From Nitrospirae bacterium RBG_13_39_12 (GTDB lineage: Bacteria > Nitrospirota > Thermodesulfovibrionia > Thermodesulfovibrionales > SM23-35): a stretch of 13,529 bases of DNA. Each line of letters begins with the position of its first letter. Positions within the stretch are counted from its first letter, which is position 1. This document shows, in pieces, positions 7,521 through 13,384 of the stretch. The notes under the pieces are model-generated. The model did no database searches. It saw only the letters and a list, made by a program, of their open reading frames with translations, and was not told the origin of the DNA. Both the position numbers and the translations under genes were made by a program. The DNA lies in the NCBI GenBank assembly GCA_001805125.1, contig MHEF01000169.1, positions 1-13,529 on the forward strand. Direction: 5' to 3'.

Positions 7521-7746
7521 CTATTTTCAGATAGCTAATTTCTTATAGAAAATTAATCACTATATTCCGGGATTAGTTATTACAGTAGTATAGATTGAAA
7601 ATATTTTATAAAAAGTGTAGATTTTAAACAGAAAGCAATATCTGTAGTTATTCTATAATATCTGATGGGAGGTAAGACAAAATAGTGTGTCTTAAACAAT
7701 TTAGTAAAAATATGGCATTAGAAAAACTATAAAGGAGAATAATGAT
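7521..7746 (+). promoter_or_regulatory. AT-rich leader upstream of the small lysine-rich ORF
   Basis: TATAAT (7644-7649) is an exact -10 match, although the region 17 bases upstream (7621-7626) is a poor -35. A 7-bp inverted repeat, TAAGACA (7673-7679) and TGTCTTA (7688-7694), follows and could be a hairpin or operator. GGGAGG (about 7667-7672) followed by a GTG at 7685 could begin a 14-codon leader peptide ending just before the next ribosome binding site, but nothing confirms this. The remainder shows no feature. Confidence 0.3.
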
Positions 7747-7992
7747 ATGAATACGAGATTGAAGATTGACATTCTGCATGGCCTTTTGGAGGTTGAGGGA
7801 AGCGAATCTTTTGTGAGAAGCATTTATGGTGAGTTTAAGCATAAGATTTTGGATAAGGGCGCGACTAAACCAGGGAACGTCAAATCTAAAAAGAAAATAA
7901 AATTTCAGCAAACGATCGAAAAAGGAAAAAAGTCTAAGAAGCAAAAGAGGAAAGCGGGTACTCATAGTATCATCGAGGATTTAGACCTCTAA
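7747..7992 (+). CDS. Small lysine-rich protein, probably the front part of a broken gene
   Basis: An 81-residue frame with a good ribosome binding site (AAGGAG at 7732-7737, nine bases before the ATG). Residues 1-36 form a compact unit with LLEVEGSESFVRSIYGEFKHKI. Residues 46-70 are very basic (KSKKKIKF ... KGKKSKKQKRK), and the protein ends THSIIEDLDL. From memory, this order (an EGSE-FV motif, a charged linker, an LDL segment, then a helical domain) is the start of longer hypothetical proteins. The expected continuation appears after the stop in a disrupted form, so this is probably a truncated or decaying gene. No function is assigned. Base composition matches its AT-rich surroundings. Confidence 0.5.
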   Translation: MNTRLKIDILHGLLEVEGSESFVRSIYGEFKHKILDKGATKPGNVKSKKKIKFQQTIEKGKKSKKQKRKAGTHSIIEDLDL

Positions 7993-8084
7993 ATTAAAAA
8001 GAATAAAAGAGCCTCACTGAATTCTTAAAATTGAAAGCTCCATCAACAATTACTGTTTCAGGAACGAAAGCAGAAGAATTTTGA
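7993..8084 (+). pseudogene. Frameshifted remnant continuing the small ORF
   Basis: Reading on in frame past the TAA at 7990-7992 gives IKKNKRASL. From GAA at 8019 a different frame gives EFLKLKAPSTITVSGTKAEEF up to a TGA at 8082, then DYLYLFY to a further TGA at 8106. A stretch of the form SL-EFLKLKAPST resembles the conserved segment I would expect after the LDL motif. One frameshift near 8018 plus two or more stop codons therefore fits a decayed gene. The homology is from memory. Confidence 0.4.
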
Positions 8085-8155
8085 GATTATCTTTATTTGT
8101 TCTATTGATAAAAATATTCTCTATACCATTAGTTAAGGGTACACTTCAGTACTCA

Positions 8156-8220
8156 GGCGGGTCGCCGAGGAGACGCCGAGGCGAAAAGCTATCAATCCCG
8201 ACAGATATCGGGACACTTTT
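8156..8220. repeat. GC-rich hairpin island, possible terminator
   Basis: A short GC-rich block sits in AT-rich sequence. It contains CGCCGAGG twice (from 8163 and from 8174), the arms TCGCC (8162-8166) and GGCGA (8180-8184), and a clean hairpin TCCCGA (8196-8201) / TCGGGA (8208-8213). CAC and four T residues follow (to 8220), giving a weak terminator shape on the plus strand. It looks like a dispersed repeat inserted next to the broken gene. No gene is seen from 8085 to 8304. Confidence 0.4.
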
Positions 8221-8304
8221 CAATTGCATTATTTGGATTAATGTTTTTTAAAACTGAAGATAAGCAGGTGGAGCATGAATAGCAGGAGCGAGTAAGAGTC
8301 AGAA

Positions 8305-9060
8305 TCATTTCACTATCCGTCTTCTCATAAGCCTGAATGTGTAGGGAGCTAGCAGGATAGCAGCAACAAAGACCCAGAGAATATCCCACTTAATAAGACC
8401 TAACTCCCCTGATGAAAAAGCCCTGCAGATATTGACTAAATGATATAAGGGAGTGAAAAATGCAATTTTTGAGACAACTGGAGGAAGGGTTTCAAGGGGG
8501 AAGAAAATACCCGAAAAGAGGAACATCGGAGTCATCAGGATTGTATAAAAATAATTGAAAGAATCAATACCGGGTACGATTGCTGCAAAAATAACAGATA
8601 TCTCGGCAAATATTATACCGGTTATAAAAAGGAGAGGGATGGCAAGAATTATCATAGGGGAATTTACGAAACCGAAAAAAGAAATAACAATAATTATTAT
8701 TGTCCCGTAAAGAAGACTCTTTGTGGCACCCCACATTAGTTCACCTGCTATGAGGTCGTCGATGTTTATAGGTGTCGCAAGGATTGCATCAAACGTTTTC
8801 TGATAAAACATTCTGACATATGTTCCATATGTACACTCATATGTCGCAGCAAACATGGAAGAAGATGCAATGATACCCGGCGCTATGAAATTGATGTAAG
8901 GAACTCCGTTTATCTCCTTTACAAAAGCACCAAGACCGAACCCTAAAGCTACAAGATAGAGAACAGGCTCAACAAAGTTTAAAGCTAAACTTGATTTGTA
9001 TAGTTTTGTATATACAGTAAAATGTCTTTGCCACACCCTGAAGGCACGTTTTGTTTTCAT
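8305..9060 (-). CDS. NodJ-like ABC-2 type exporter permease
   Basis: A 251-residue polytopic inner-membrane protein with about six hydrophobic segments. The N-terminal third is very like NodJ-family ABC-2 permeases: FRVWQRHFTVYTKLYKSSLALNFVEPVLYLVALGFGLGAFV, then FIAPGIIASSSMFAATYECTYGTYVRM and KTFDAILATPI. The typical TPMFLFSGIFFPLETLPP segment lies near residues 182-200. It should pair with the ATPase encoded just upstream in the same transcript. The gap is six bases, and the ribosome binding site GAGGGA lies at the end of the ATPase gene. NodJ proper exports lipo-chitin oligosaccharides, but close homologs occur widely in non-symbionts with unknown substrates, so no substrate is inferred. 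Confidence 0.88.
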   Translation of the reverse strand: MKTKRAFRVWQRHFTVYTKLYKSSLALNFVEPVLYLVALGFGLGAFVKEINGVPYINFIAPGIIASSSMFAATYECTYGTYVRMFYQKTFDAILATPINIDDLIAGELMWGATKSLLYGTIIIIVISFFGFVNSPMIILAIPLLFITGIIFAEISVIFAAIVPGIDSFNYFYTILMTPMFLFSGIFFPLETLPPVVSKIAFFTPLYHLVNICRAFSSGELGLIKWDILWVFVAAILLAPYTFRLMRRRIVK

Positions 9061-9066
9061 AATTTC

Positions 9067-9798
9067 TTATTCCCTCAATGCTTTCCCTGTCAGCTTCAAA
9101 TAAACATCCTCCAGATTCCCGCCGTGAATATTCATAAGGCTCGATGGAGAATCAATCGTTAAAATATTTCCAGAGTCCATTATGGCTACCCTGTCACAGA
9201 GTTTTTCTGCCTCTTCCATATAATGTGTTGTGAGGATGAGCGTTGTATTTATAGATTTTAGATAGTGCAGTTTTTCCCAGACAGTATGTCTGCTGTGGGG
9301 GTCAAGGCCTGTTGTTGGCTCGTCGAGTATCAATAACTCAGGATTATTGATCAGTGACCTTGCAAGGACAAGCCTGCGTTTCATACCCCCTGACAGGTCG
9401 CCTATCTTCACATGGGTTTTTTCAGCTATCCCCACGAATTCAAGAAGTTCTCGTGCAAGAGGCTCTGAATCTTTTTTCTTTATATCAAAATACCTTGCGT
9501 AGACAATAAGGTTTTCGAACACTGTTAAATCAGGGTCGAGATTGTCATCCTGCGGCATGACACCTATTCGCGCCTTAATATGACTTGGATCCTGATTAAC
9601 ATCCGTATCAAATACCTTGACCTCTCCGGAGGTTGGCGGCATAAAACAATAAATAATGCGCATTACGGTTGTCTTCCCGGCTCCATTTGGCCCGAGAAAG
9701 CCGAAACATTCGCCTTTTGATATCTCAAAATAAATATTATCTACCGCCTTCAAAGAACCATAATTCTTTGTCAGACCTTTTGCAATAACAATGTTCAT
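9067..9798 (-). CDS. NodI-like ABC exporter ATP-binding protein
   Basis: A 243-residue ABC ATPase counted from the ATG at 9798. It has Walker A GPNGAGKTT (36-44), Q-loop Q83 (VMPQDDNLD), signature LSGGM (135-139), Walker B LLILDEP (155-161) and H-loop H192. The VMPQDDNLDPDLTVFEN and GGMKRRLVLARSLINNPELLILDEPTTGLDPHSRH segments are typical of NodI-like exporters. A start at 9816 would add six residues, but that stretch overlaps the -10-like TACAAT (plus-strand 9807-9812), so the inner ATG is preferred. No Shine-Dalgarno sequence precedes either start. It is co-transcribed with the permease and diverges from the patatin lipoprotein gene. Confidence 0.9.
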   Translation of the reverse strand: MNIVIAKGLTKNYGSLKAVDNIYFEISKGECFGFLGPNGAGKTTVMRIIYCFMPPTSGEVKVFDTDVNQDPSHIKARIGVMPQDDNLDPDLTVFENLIVYARYFDIKKKDSEPLARELLEFVGIAEKTHVKIGDLSGGMKRRLVLARSLINNPELLILDEPTTGLDPHSRHTVWEKLHYLKSINTTLILTTHYMEEAEKLCDRVAIMDSGNILTIDSPSSLMNIHGGNLEDVYLKLTGKALRE

Positions 9799-9852
9799 GG
9801 GATTTAATTGTAACATGAAATTGCAAACTCGGAAATTCTAAGAAGTCCGATT

Positions 9853-9882
9853 TTGACAAATATGCTACGTAAAGAGTATTTT
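9853..9882 (+). promoter_or_regulatory. Promoter for the patatin lipoprotein gene
   Basis: A perfect -35 TTGACA (9853-9858) and TATTTT (9877-9882) are separated by 18 bases. Transcription would begin near 9889, giving a leader of about 24 bases that includes GAGGG (9904-9908) ahead of the ATG at 9913. A longer reading frame beginning with the TTG of the -35 box is therefore excluded. Confidence 0.55.
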
Positions 9883-9912
9883 TATATCAAACTATTTAAT
9901 GTTGAGGGCTGT

Positions 9913-10812
9913 ATGAAAAAGGCATCAAATTTCTTAGTATCTTTGCTCGTTATTATCTTTATTCTCTCCTGTGCTCCGAGGGAGATTCAGCCACCTCCGA
10001 AACCAGCTAAAATTGCCATAGTTCTTGGAGCAGGATCATCTAAAGGATTTGCACATATAGGAGTGCTAAAAATACTCGAATCTAATAAAATCCCCTTACA
10101 TATGATAATCGGCACAAGTGCAGGTAGTTTTGTCGGTTCTCTTTATGCCTATGGATATAATGCATTTGAACTTCAGAAGCTGTCCTTCGCCATAGAAAAA
10201 GATGATATTATTGACTTAACAATCCCCGATAACGGTTTCATAAAAGGAGAAAGGCTTGAAGGATTTATAAATCGTATGCTGAAAAAAACGCCGATGGAAA
10301 AGTTGAAGATTCCTTTTTATGCTGTTGCAACCGATATTAAGAGTGGCAGAGAAATTGTATTTGGAAATGGCAATACAGGTGCTGCTGTTAGGGCAAGCTG
10401 CTCGATCCCGGGAATTTTCAGGCCCGCGAATATTTCAGGAAAAGTGTATGTTGACGGCGGGGTTGTAAGCCCTGTAGCTGTAGAGGCTGCAAGAAGGCTT
10501 GGGGCCGATGTAGTCATAGCCGTAGATATATCAAGTGATGTTGATTCATCTGTCCCAAAAGGGACAATTGAGACAATACTTCAGTCAATAAATATAATGT
10601 ATTCAAAACTTTCAGCCATTCAGCTTTCAAAAGCAGATATTGTGATACAACCAAAAGTTGGCTATATAGAGAATGCTGATTTTTCAAAGAGGCATGAGGC
10701 AACACTCGAGGGAGAAAAGGCAGCACTCGAGGGAGAAAAGGCAGCACTTGAGGCATTGCCAGAAATACAGGAGATAGTAAATAAACTAAGACAAGATGGC
10801 AGGCTTAATTAA
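9913..10812 (+). CDS. Patatin-like phospholipase lipoprotein
   Basis: A 299-residue protein. Residues 1-20 are a lipoprotein signal ending ILSC, with C20 as the lipidated cysteine and a proline-rich spacer after it (QPPPKPAK), so it is predicted to be membrane-tethered outside the cytoplasm. The patatin domain (about 33-240) shows the oxyanion loop GAGSSKG (39-45, GxGxxKG type), nucleophile elbow GTSAG with S69, and the dyad aspartate D181 in DGGV, so it is probably an active lipid acyl hydrolase of the RssA/YchK type. The C-terminal part carries an in-frame repeat EGEKAAL-EGEKAAL (about 266-279) caused by a 21-bp tandem duplication. The gene diverges from the NodIJ-like exporter, and its stop overlaps that of the minus-strand small protein gene. 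Confidence 0.9.
   Translation: MKKASNFLVSLLVIIFILSCAPREIQPPPKPAKIAIVLGAGSSKGFAHIGVLKILESNKIPLHMIIGTSAGSFVGSLYAYGYNAFELQKLSFAIEKDDIIDLTIPDNGFIKGERLEGFINRMLKKTPMEKLKIPFYAVATDIKSGREIVFGNGNTGAAVRASCSIPGIFRPANISGKVYVDGGVVSPVAVEAARRLGADVVIAVDISSDVDSSVPKGTIETILQSINIMYSKLSAIQLSKADIVIQPKVGYIENADFSKRHEATLEGEKAALEGEKAALEALPEIQEIVNKLRQDGRLN
10698..10753 (+). repeat. 21-bp tandem repeat inside the patatin gene
   Basis: Units lie at 10698-10718 and 10719-10739 and differ by one base. A partial third unit from 10740 starts GGCAGCACTTGAGG. The period is a multiple of three, so the frame is kept and the repeat adds seven residues (EGEKAAL) in the charged C-terminal helix. Confidence 0.85.
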
Positions 10813-10976
10813 ACTCTATTACAGGGACGAAGCAGGATTTGTTCCCACATCTCATCATCCATTTCATCGATATAATCTTTTAAAGGGAATGTTGTGCCAC
10901 ATTTCAAGCAGTTCAAAGTGACAGATCTGCAGCCCAGAATAAGTCTTATTTCGCCGTTACATTGTTTACACTTCAT
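10809..10976 (-). CDS. Small dual-CXXC (zinc-ribbon-like) protein
   Basis: A 55-residue frame from the ATG at 10976. C3-x-x-C6 and C23-x-x-C26 form two CXXC knuckles, with an extra C16 between them; an acidic tail (DYIDEMDDEMWEQ) follows and ends with another cysteine (C52). The pattern matches my memory of 'dual CXXC motif small (seleno)protein' entries in related bacteria; here all positions are cysteine, with no selenocysteine codon. A start at 11045 would add 23 residues, but TATACT (plus-strand 10983-10988) lies six bases before the inner ATG, which suggests a leaderless message and the shorter protein. Its stop overlaps that of the patatin gene. It could bind zinc or act in thiol redox; neither is shown. 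Confidence 0.6.
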   Translation of the reverse strand: MKCKQCNGEIRLILGCRSVTLNCLKCGTTFPLKDYIDEMDDEMWEQILLRPCNRV

Positions 10977-11066
10977 ATACTTAGTATATCTGAAAAAATT
11001 AAGATCTAAAATTGTGATTTCTTTAAATCCTGAATTATAGAACAATTGGTTATAATAAAATGTACT

Positions 11067-11669
11067 ATGATATCCTCTGGAGAAGAAAAAGCATGGGAAA
11101 TACTGGAAAAAATTGAACCTGCCGATGTTTGCAGGAATGCCTCTGTAACATTTGATGAAAAAAACAAATGTTATATTTTAAAGTCATTCTGCATCGATTT
11201 TTCTGTTATACCTAAAGAAAAAATTATCAGAAGTCCTACTAGTCAAGGAGAAACCATTATTAAAAAATACGGGTATTTTTTTATTCACTCGTGTCTCTGG
11301 TACCTTATTAACGCAAAAGATCTTCCTCTTACAGGAAGACTTGTAAAACCTTTCGATATTAAAGGTGGAGAAATGTTTTTTAGAGGAAGCCATATCCTTC
11401 CTTTAGAAAGCCTGGCAAAAAAATACGGGGATGATAAAAAAGCTTTTATTAGAAAAGGGACAGAGCTCTGCTCAGACGTATCTAATTATGGTGATGCCTC
11501 ATTTAACCTTCTTCCAATGCCCAGGATACCTGTTACCCTTATTTTATGGCTTAAGGACGATGAGTTCCCTCCCAGGACAGACCTGCTTTTAGATTCTTCA
11601 TGCGAACTGCAACTCCCGATCGACATAATATGGTCAATAGCCATGTTGAGTGTGTTGGTGATGATGTGA
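11067..11669 (+). CDS. DUF3786 domain protein
   Basis: A 200-residue cytoplasmic protein with no signal or membrane segment. The C-terminal half carries YGDASFNLLPMPRIP (141-155), LWLKDDEFPPRTDLLLDSS (160-178) and LPIDIIWS (183-190), which match my recollection of DUF3786 (the G-D-A-x-F, LPRIP and W-x-x-DEEFP motifs). The function is unknown. Several cysteines are scattered (22, 35, 42, 76, 135, 179), but no clear metal motif is seen. A TTG at 11046 would add seven residues but overlaps an exact TATAAT (11051-11056), so ATG 11067 is preferred and the mRNA leader must be very short. The stop TGA overlaps the probable GTG start of the radical SAM gene (GTGA at 11666-11669), a sign of translational coupling. 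Confidence 0.7.
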   Translation: MISSGEEKAWEILEKIEPADVCRNASVTFDEKNKCYILKSFCIDFSVIPKEKIIRSPTSQGETIIKKYGYFFIHSCLWYLINAKDLPLTGRLVKPFDIKGGEMFFRGSHILPLESLAKKYGDDKKAFIRKGTELCSDVSNYGDASFNLLPMPRIPVTLILWLKDDEFPPRTDLLLDSSCELQLPIDIIWSIAMLSVLVMM

Positions 11670-13300
11670 GCCGCAGACTTAAAGAAAAAATAGATTCTTT
11701 GTTATCTAAAGAAAAAGGTACTGTTCATAAGGATCCGGGGGGAAGGGTTAATATTGCCCTTGTTTATCCGAATACATACCATGTTGGGATGTCCAACCTC
11801 GGCTTTCAGGGGATTTACGGCTTTCTGAACAATATGAGGGATGTTGTTTGTGAGAGAGTCTTTTTACCTGAAGATAAGGACGTTGGTGAGTATGTCAGGA
11901 CGCATACAAAGCTTTTTTCAATGGAATCAAAGAGACCTCTTGATCGTTTTGATATTGTGGCTTTTTCAGTTTCTTTCGAAAATGATTATCCTAATATAGC
12001 GAAAATTTTTGAGTTATCCGGTCTTCCTTTAAGAAGTTCAGGCAGGGACTACGGGTATCCGTTGATCATAATGGGGGGTGTTTGCGCTTTTTTCAATCCG
12101 GAACCTGTTGCAGATTTTTTTGATATAATTTTTATAGGTGAAGCTGATGAAATGCTGGCTGAGTTCCTTAATTGCTATAAATCCTCTGGGAACAGGGCAG
12201 AAGTCTTTAATAATTCTTTAAATATAAAAGGTCTTTATATCCCATGTTTTTACAGTCTATCTTATGATGCCGAAGGAAAAATTGTAGAAAGGCGTAAAAC
12301 AGAAGACGCGCCGGAAAATATCAAAAAACGGCACCTTAAAGATATATCTGAATCAAAAATCAGAACATCAATCATTACATCTGAGACAGAATTCACTGAA
12401 ATGGTTTTAATTGAAGCGATGAGAGGATGTCCCTGGAATTGCAGGTTTTGCGTTGCATGTAAAATTTACAATCCTCCGAGGAAGAAAAATTTGCAGGCTG
12501 TTAAGAATGAGATTCAGATGGCGCTGTCCGGCACAAAAAGAATAGGTCTTATCGGTCCCTCACTTTCAGACTATCCATACGTAAAAGATGTACTAAAAAT
12601 CCCTGGAGTATATTTTTCTATTACATCACTAAGGGCAAGCGCGAAGAGCGCTGAATTGGTAAGTCTAATGAAAGGGCACAGAAGCGTTTCTATTGCACCT
12701 GAGGCAGGTACGGTACGTTTGAGAAAAGTTATTAATAAAAGAATTACAGAGGAGGATATACTGGAGACCTCGGAACTTTTATTTGCTGAAGGGATAGAGA
12801 CCCTCAGGCTTTATTTCATGGTAGGCCTTCCCACGGAAACAAGAGAAGATATAAAAGGTATAGTTGATCTTGTTAAAAAGATAAGGGATATTACTGCTAA
12901 AGGCAATATAACACTGAGCATCAGTACTTTTGTTCCAAAACCATTTACACCTTTCCAGTGGCACTCTATGGAGAAGCCTTTTGAAATTAAAGAGAGATTA
13001 AAAGTGATTAAGAAAGGTCTGCTGTCAATAAAGGGTATTAAGGTATTCCACGATGTTCCCAAGTTTGCATACATGCAGGGGGTATTTTCTATGGGAGACA
13101 GAAGAGTATCAGAAATCATTGAAGCGATGTCAGGAATTCAGGAATGGATGAAGGCAGCAGAGGCAGCAGGGATTGACAAGGATTTCTATATTTTCAGAAA
13201 AAAAGAATTTAATGAAATCCTGCCGTGGGACTTCATTGATATGGGAATATCCAAACAGAAATTATGGGATGAATATCAAGAAGCCCTCCTGCCTGGTTAA
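11666..13300 (+). CDS. B12-binding-type radical SAM protein (TIGR03960-like)
   Basis: A protein of 544 residues if started at GTG 11666. The N-terminal region (about 25-190) has the signature of this family, VNIALVYPNTYHVGMSNLGFQGIYGFLN and MGGVCAFFNPEPVADFFDIIFIGEAD, a cobalamin-binding-like Rossmann domain without the classic DxHxxG motif. The radical SAM core begins at RGCPWNCRFC with the CX3CX2C cluster ligands C255, C259, C262, and continues with SIAPEAGTVRLRKVINK and LRLYFMVGLPTET. The substrate is unknown. Homologs often have a DUF2344 partner fused or adjacent; here the protein ends normally without it. An ATG at 11600 would add 22 residues and overlap DUF3786 by 70 bases; the GTGA overlap is preferred, with moderate certainty. 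Confidence 0.85.
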   Translation: MSRRLKEKIDSLLSKEKGTVHKDPGGRVNIALVYPNTYHVGMSNLGFQGIYGFLNNMRDVVCERVFLPEDKDVGEYVRTHTKLFSMESKRPLDRFDIVAFSVSFENDYPNIAKIFELSGLPLRSSGRDYGYPLIIMGGVCAFFNPEPVADFFDIIFIGEADEMLAEFLNCYKSSGNRAEVFNNSLNIKGLYIPCFYSLSYDAEGKIVERRKTEDAPENIKKRHLKDISESKIRTSIITSETEFTEMVLIEAMRGCPWNCRFCVACKIYNPPRKKNLQAVKNEIQMALSGTKRIGLIGPSLSDYPYVKDVLKIPGVYFSITSLRASAKSAELVSLMKGHRSVSIAPEAGTVRLRKVINKRITEEDILETSELLFAEGIETLRLYFMVGLPTETREDIKGIVDLVKKIRDITAKGNITLSISTFVPKPFTPFQWHSMEKPFEIKERLKVIKKGLLSIKGIKVFHDVPKFAYMQGVFSMGDRRVSEIIEAMSGIQEWMKAAEAAGIDKDFYIFRKKEFNEILPWDFIDMGISKQKLWDEYQEALLPG

Positions 13301-13312
13301 AAAAGGCATTTT
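13290..13312 (+). terminator. Weak intrinsic terminator after the radical SAM gene
   Basis: TGCCT (13290-13294) pairs with AGGCA (13304-13308) around a nine-base A-rich loop, followed by TTTT (13309-13312). The left arm overlaps the stop region of the gene. The stem is only five base pairs. Confidence 0.35.
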
Positions 13313-13323
13313 GTAAGGCACAT

Positions 13324-13379
13324 TTGATTTATTCCTACTAATATAGTATAATTCCTACTATAAAATTATGAGTAGGAGG
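13324..13379 (+). promoter_or_regulatory. Promoter and likely operator of the antitoxin gene
   Basis: TTGATT (13324-13329) and an exact TATAAT (13347-13352) are separated by 17 bases, putting the start near 13359. ATTCCTACTA occurs twice, at 13331-13340 and 13351-13360, exactly 20 bases apart, once in the promoter spacer and once over the -10/start site. TACTA-ATA-TAGTA (13336-13348) is a palindrome. TCCTACT (13353-13359) is inverted as AGTAGGA (13371-13377), and that copy overlaps the ribosome binding site AGGAGG (13374-13379). This arrangement suggests autoregulation by the AbrB-type product. Confidence 0.65.
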
Positions 13380-13384
13380 GTAGA

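Noticed and set aside
7673..7694. Riboswitch candidate from the TAAGACA/TGTCTTA hairpin
   Set aside because: It is a single short AU-rich stem with no conserved riboswitch core; it is kept only as a possible hairpin or operator.
7648..7965. 105-codon minus-strand frame opposite the lysine-rich ORF
   Set aside because: It is a shadow: its leucine/phenylalanine-rich start mirrors the AAA/AAG codons of the plus-strand gene, which has the better ribosome binding site.
9853..9912. N-terminal extension of the patatin protein from a TTG at 9853
   Set aside because: The TTG is the -35 box of a good promoter, and the extension would place 20 residues before a clear lipoprotein signal.
10514..10756. 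Minus-strand frame with repeated LPFLPRV peptides
   Set aside because: The repeat is the complement of the 21-bp tandem repeat in the patatin gene; there is no independent support.
11600..11665. N-terminal extension of the radical SAM protein from ATG 11600
   Set aside because: It would overlap the conserved end of the DUF3786 gene by 70 bases. The GTG at 11666 gives the usual four-base overlap and a typical N-terminal length, though the longer form is not excluded.
13331..13360. Possible CRISPR-like repeat from the two ATTCCTACTA copies
   Set aside because: There are only two 10-base copies with 10-base spacing inside a promoter, so an operator is the better explanation.
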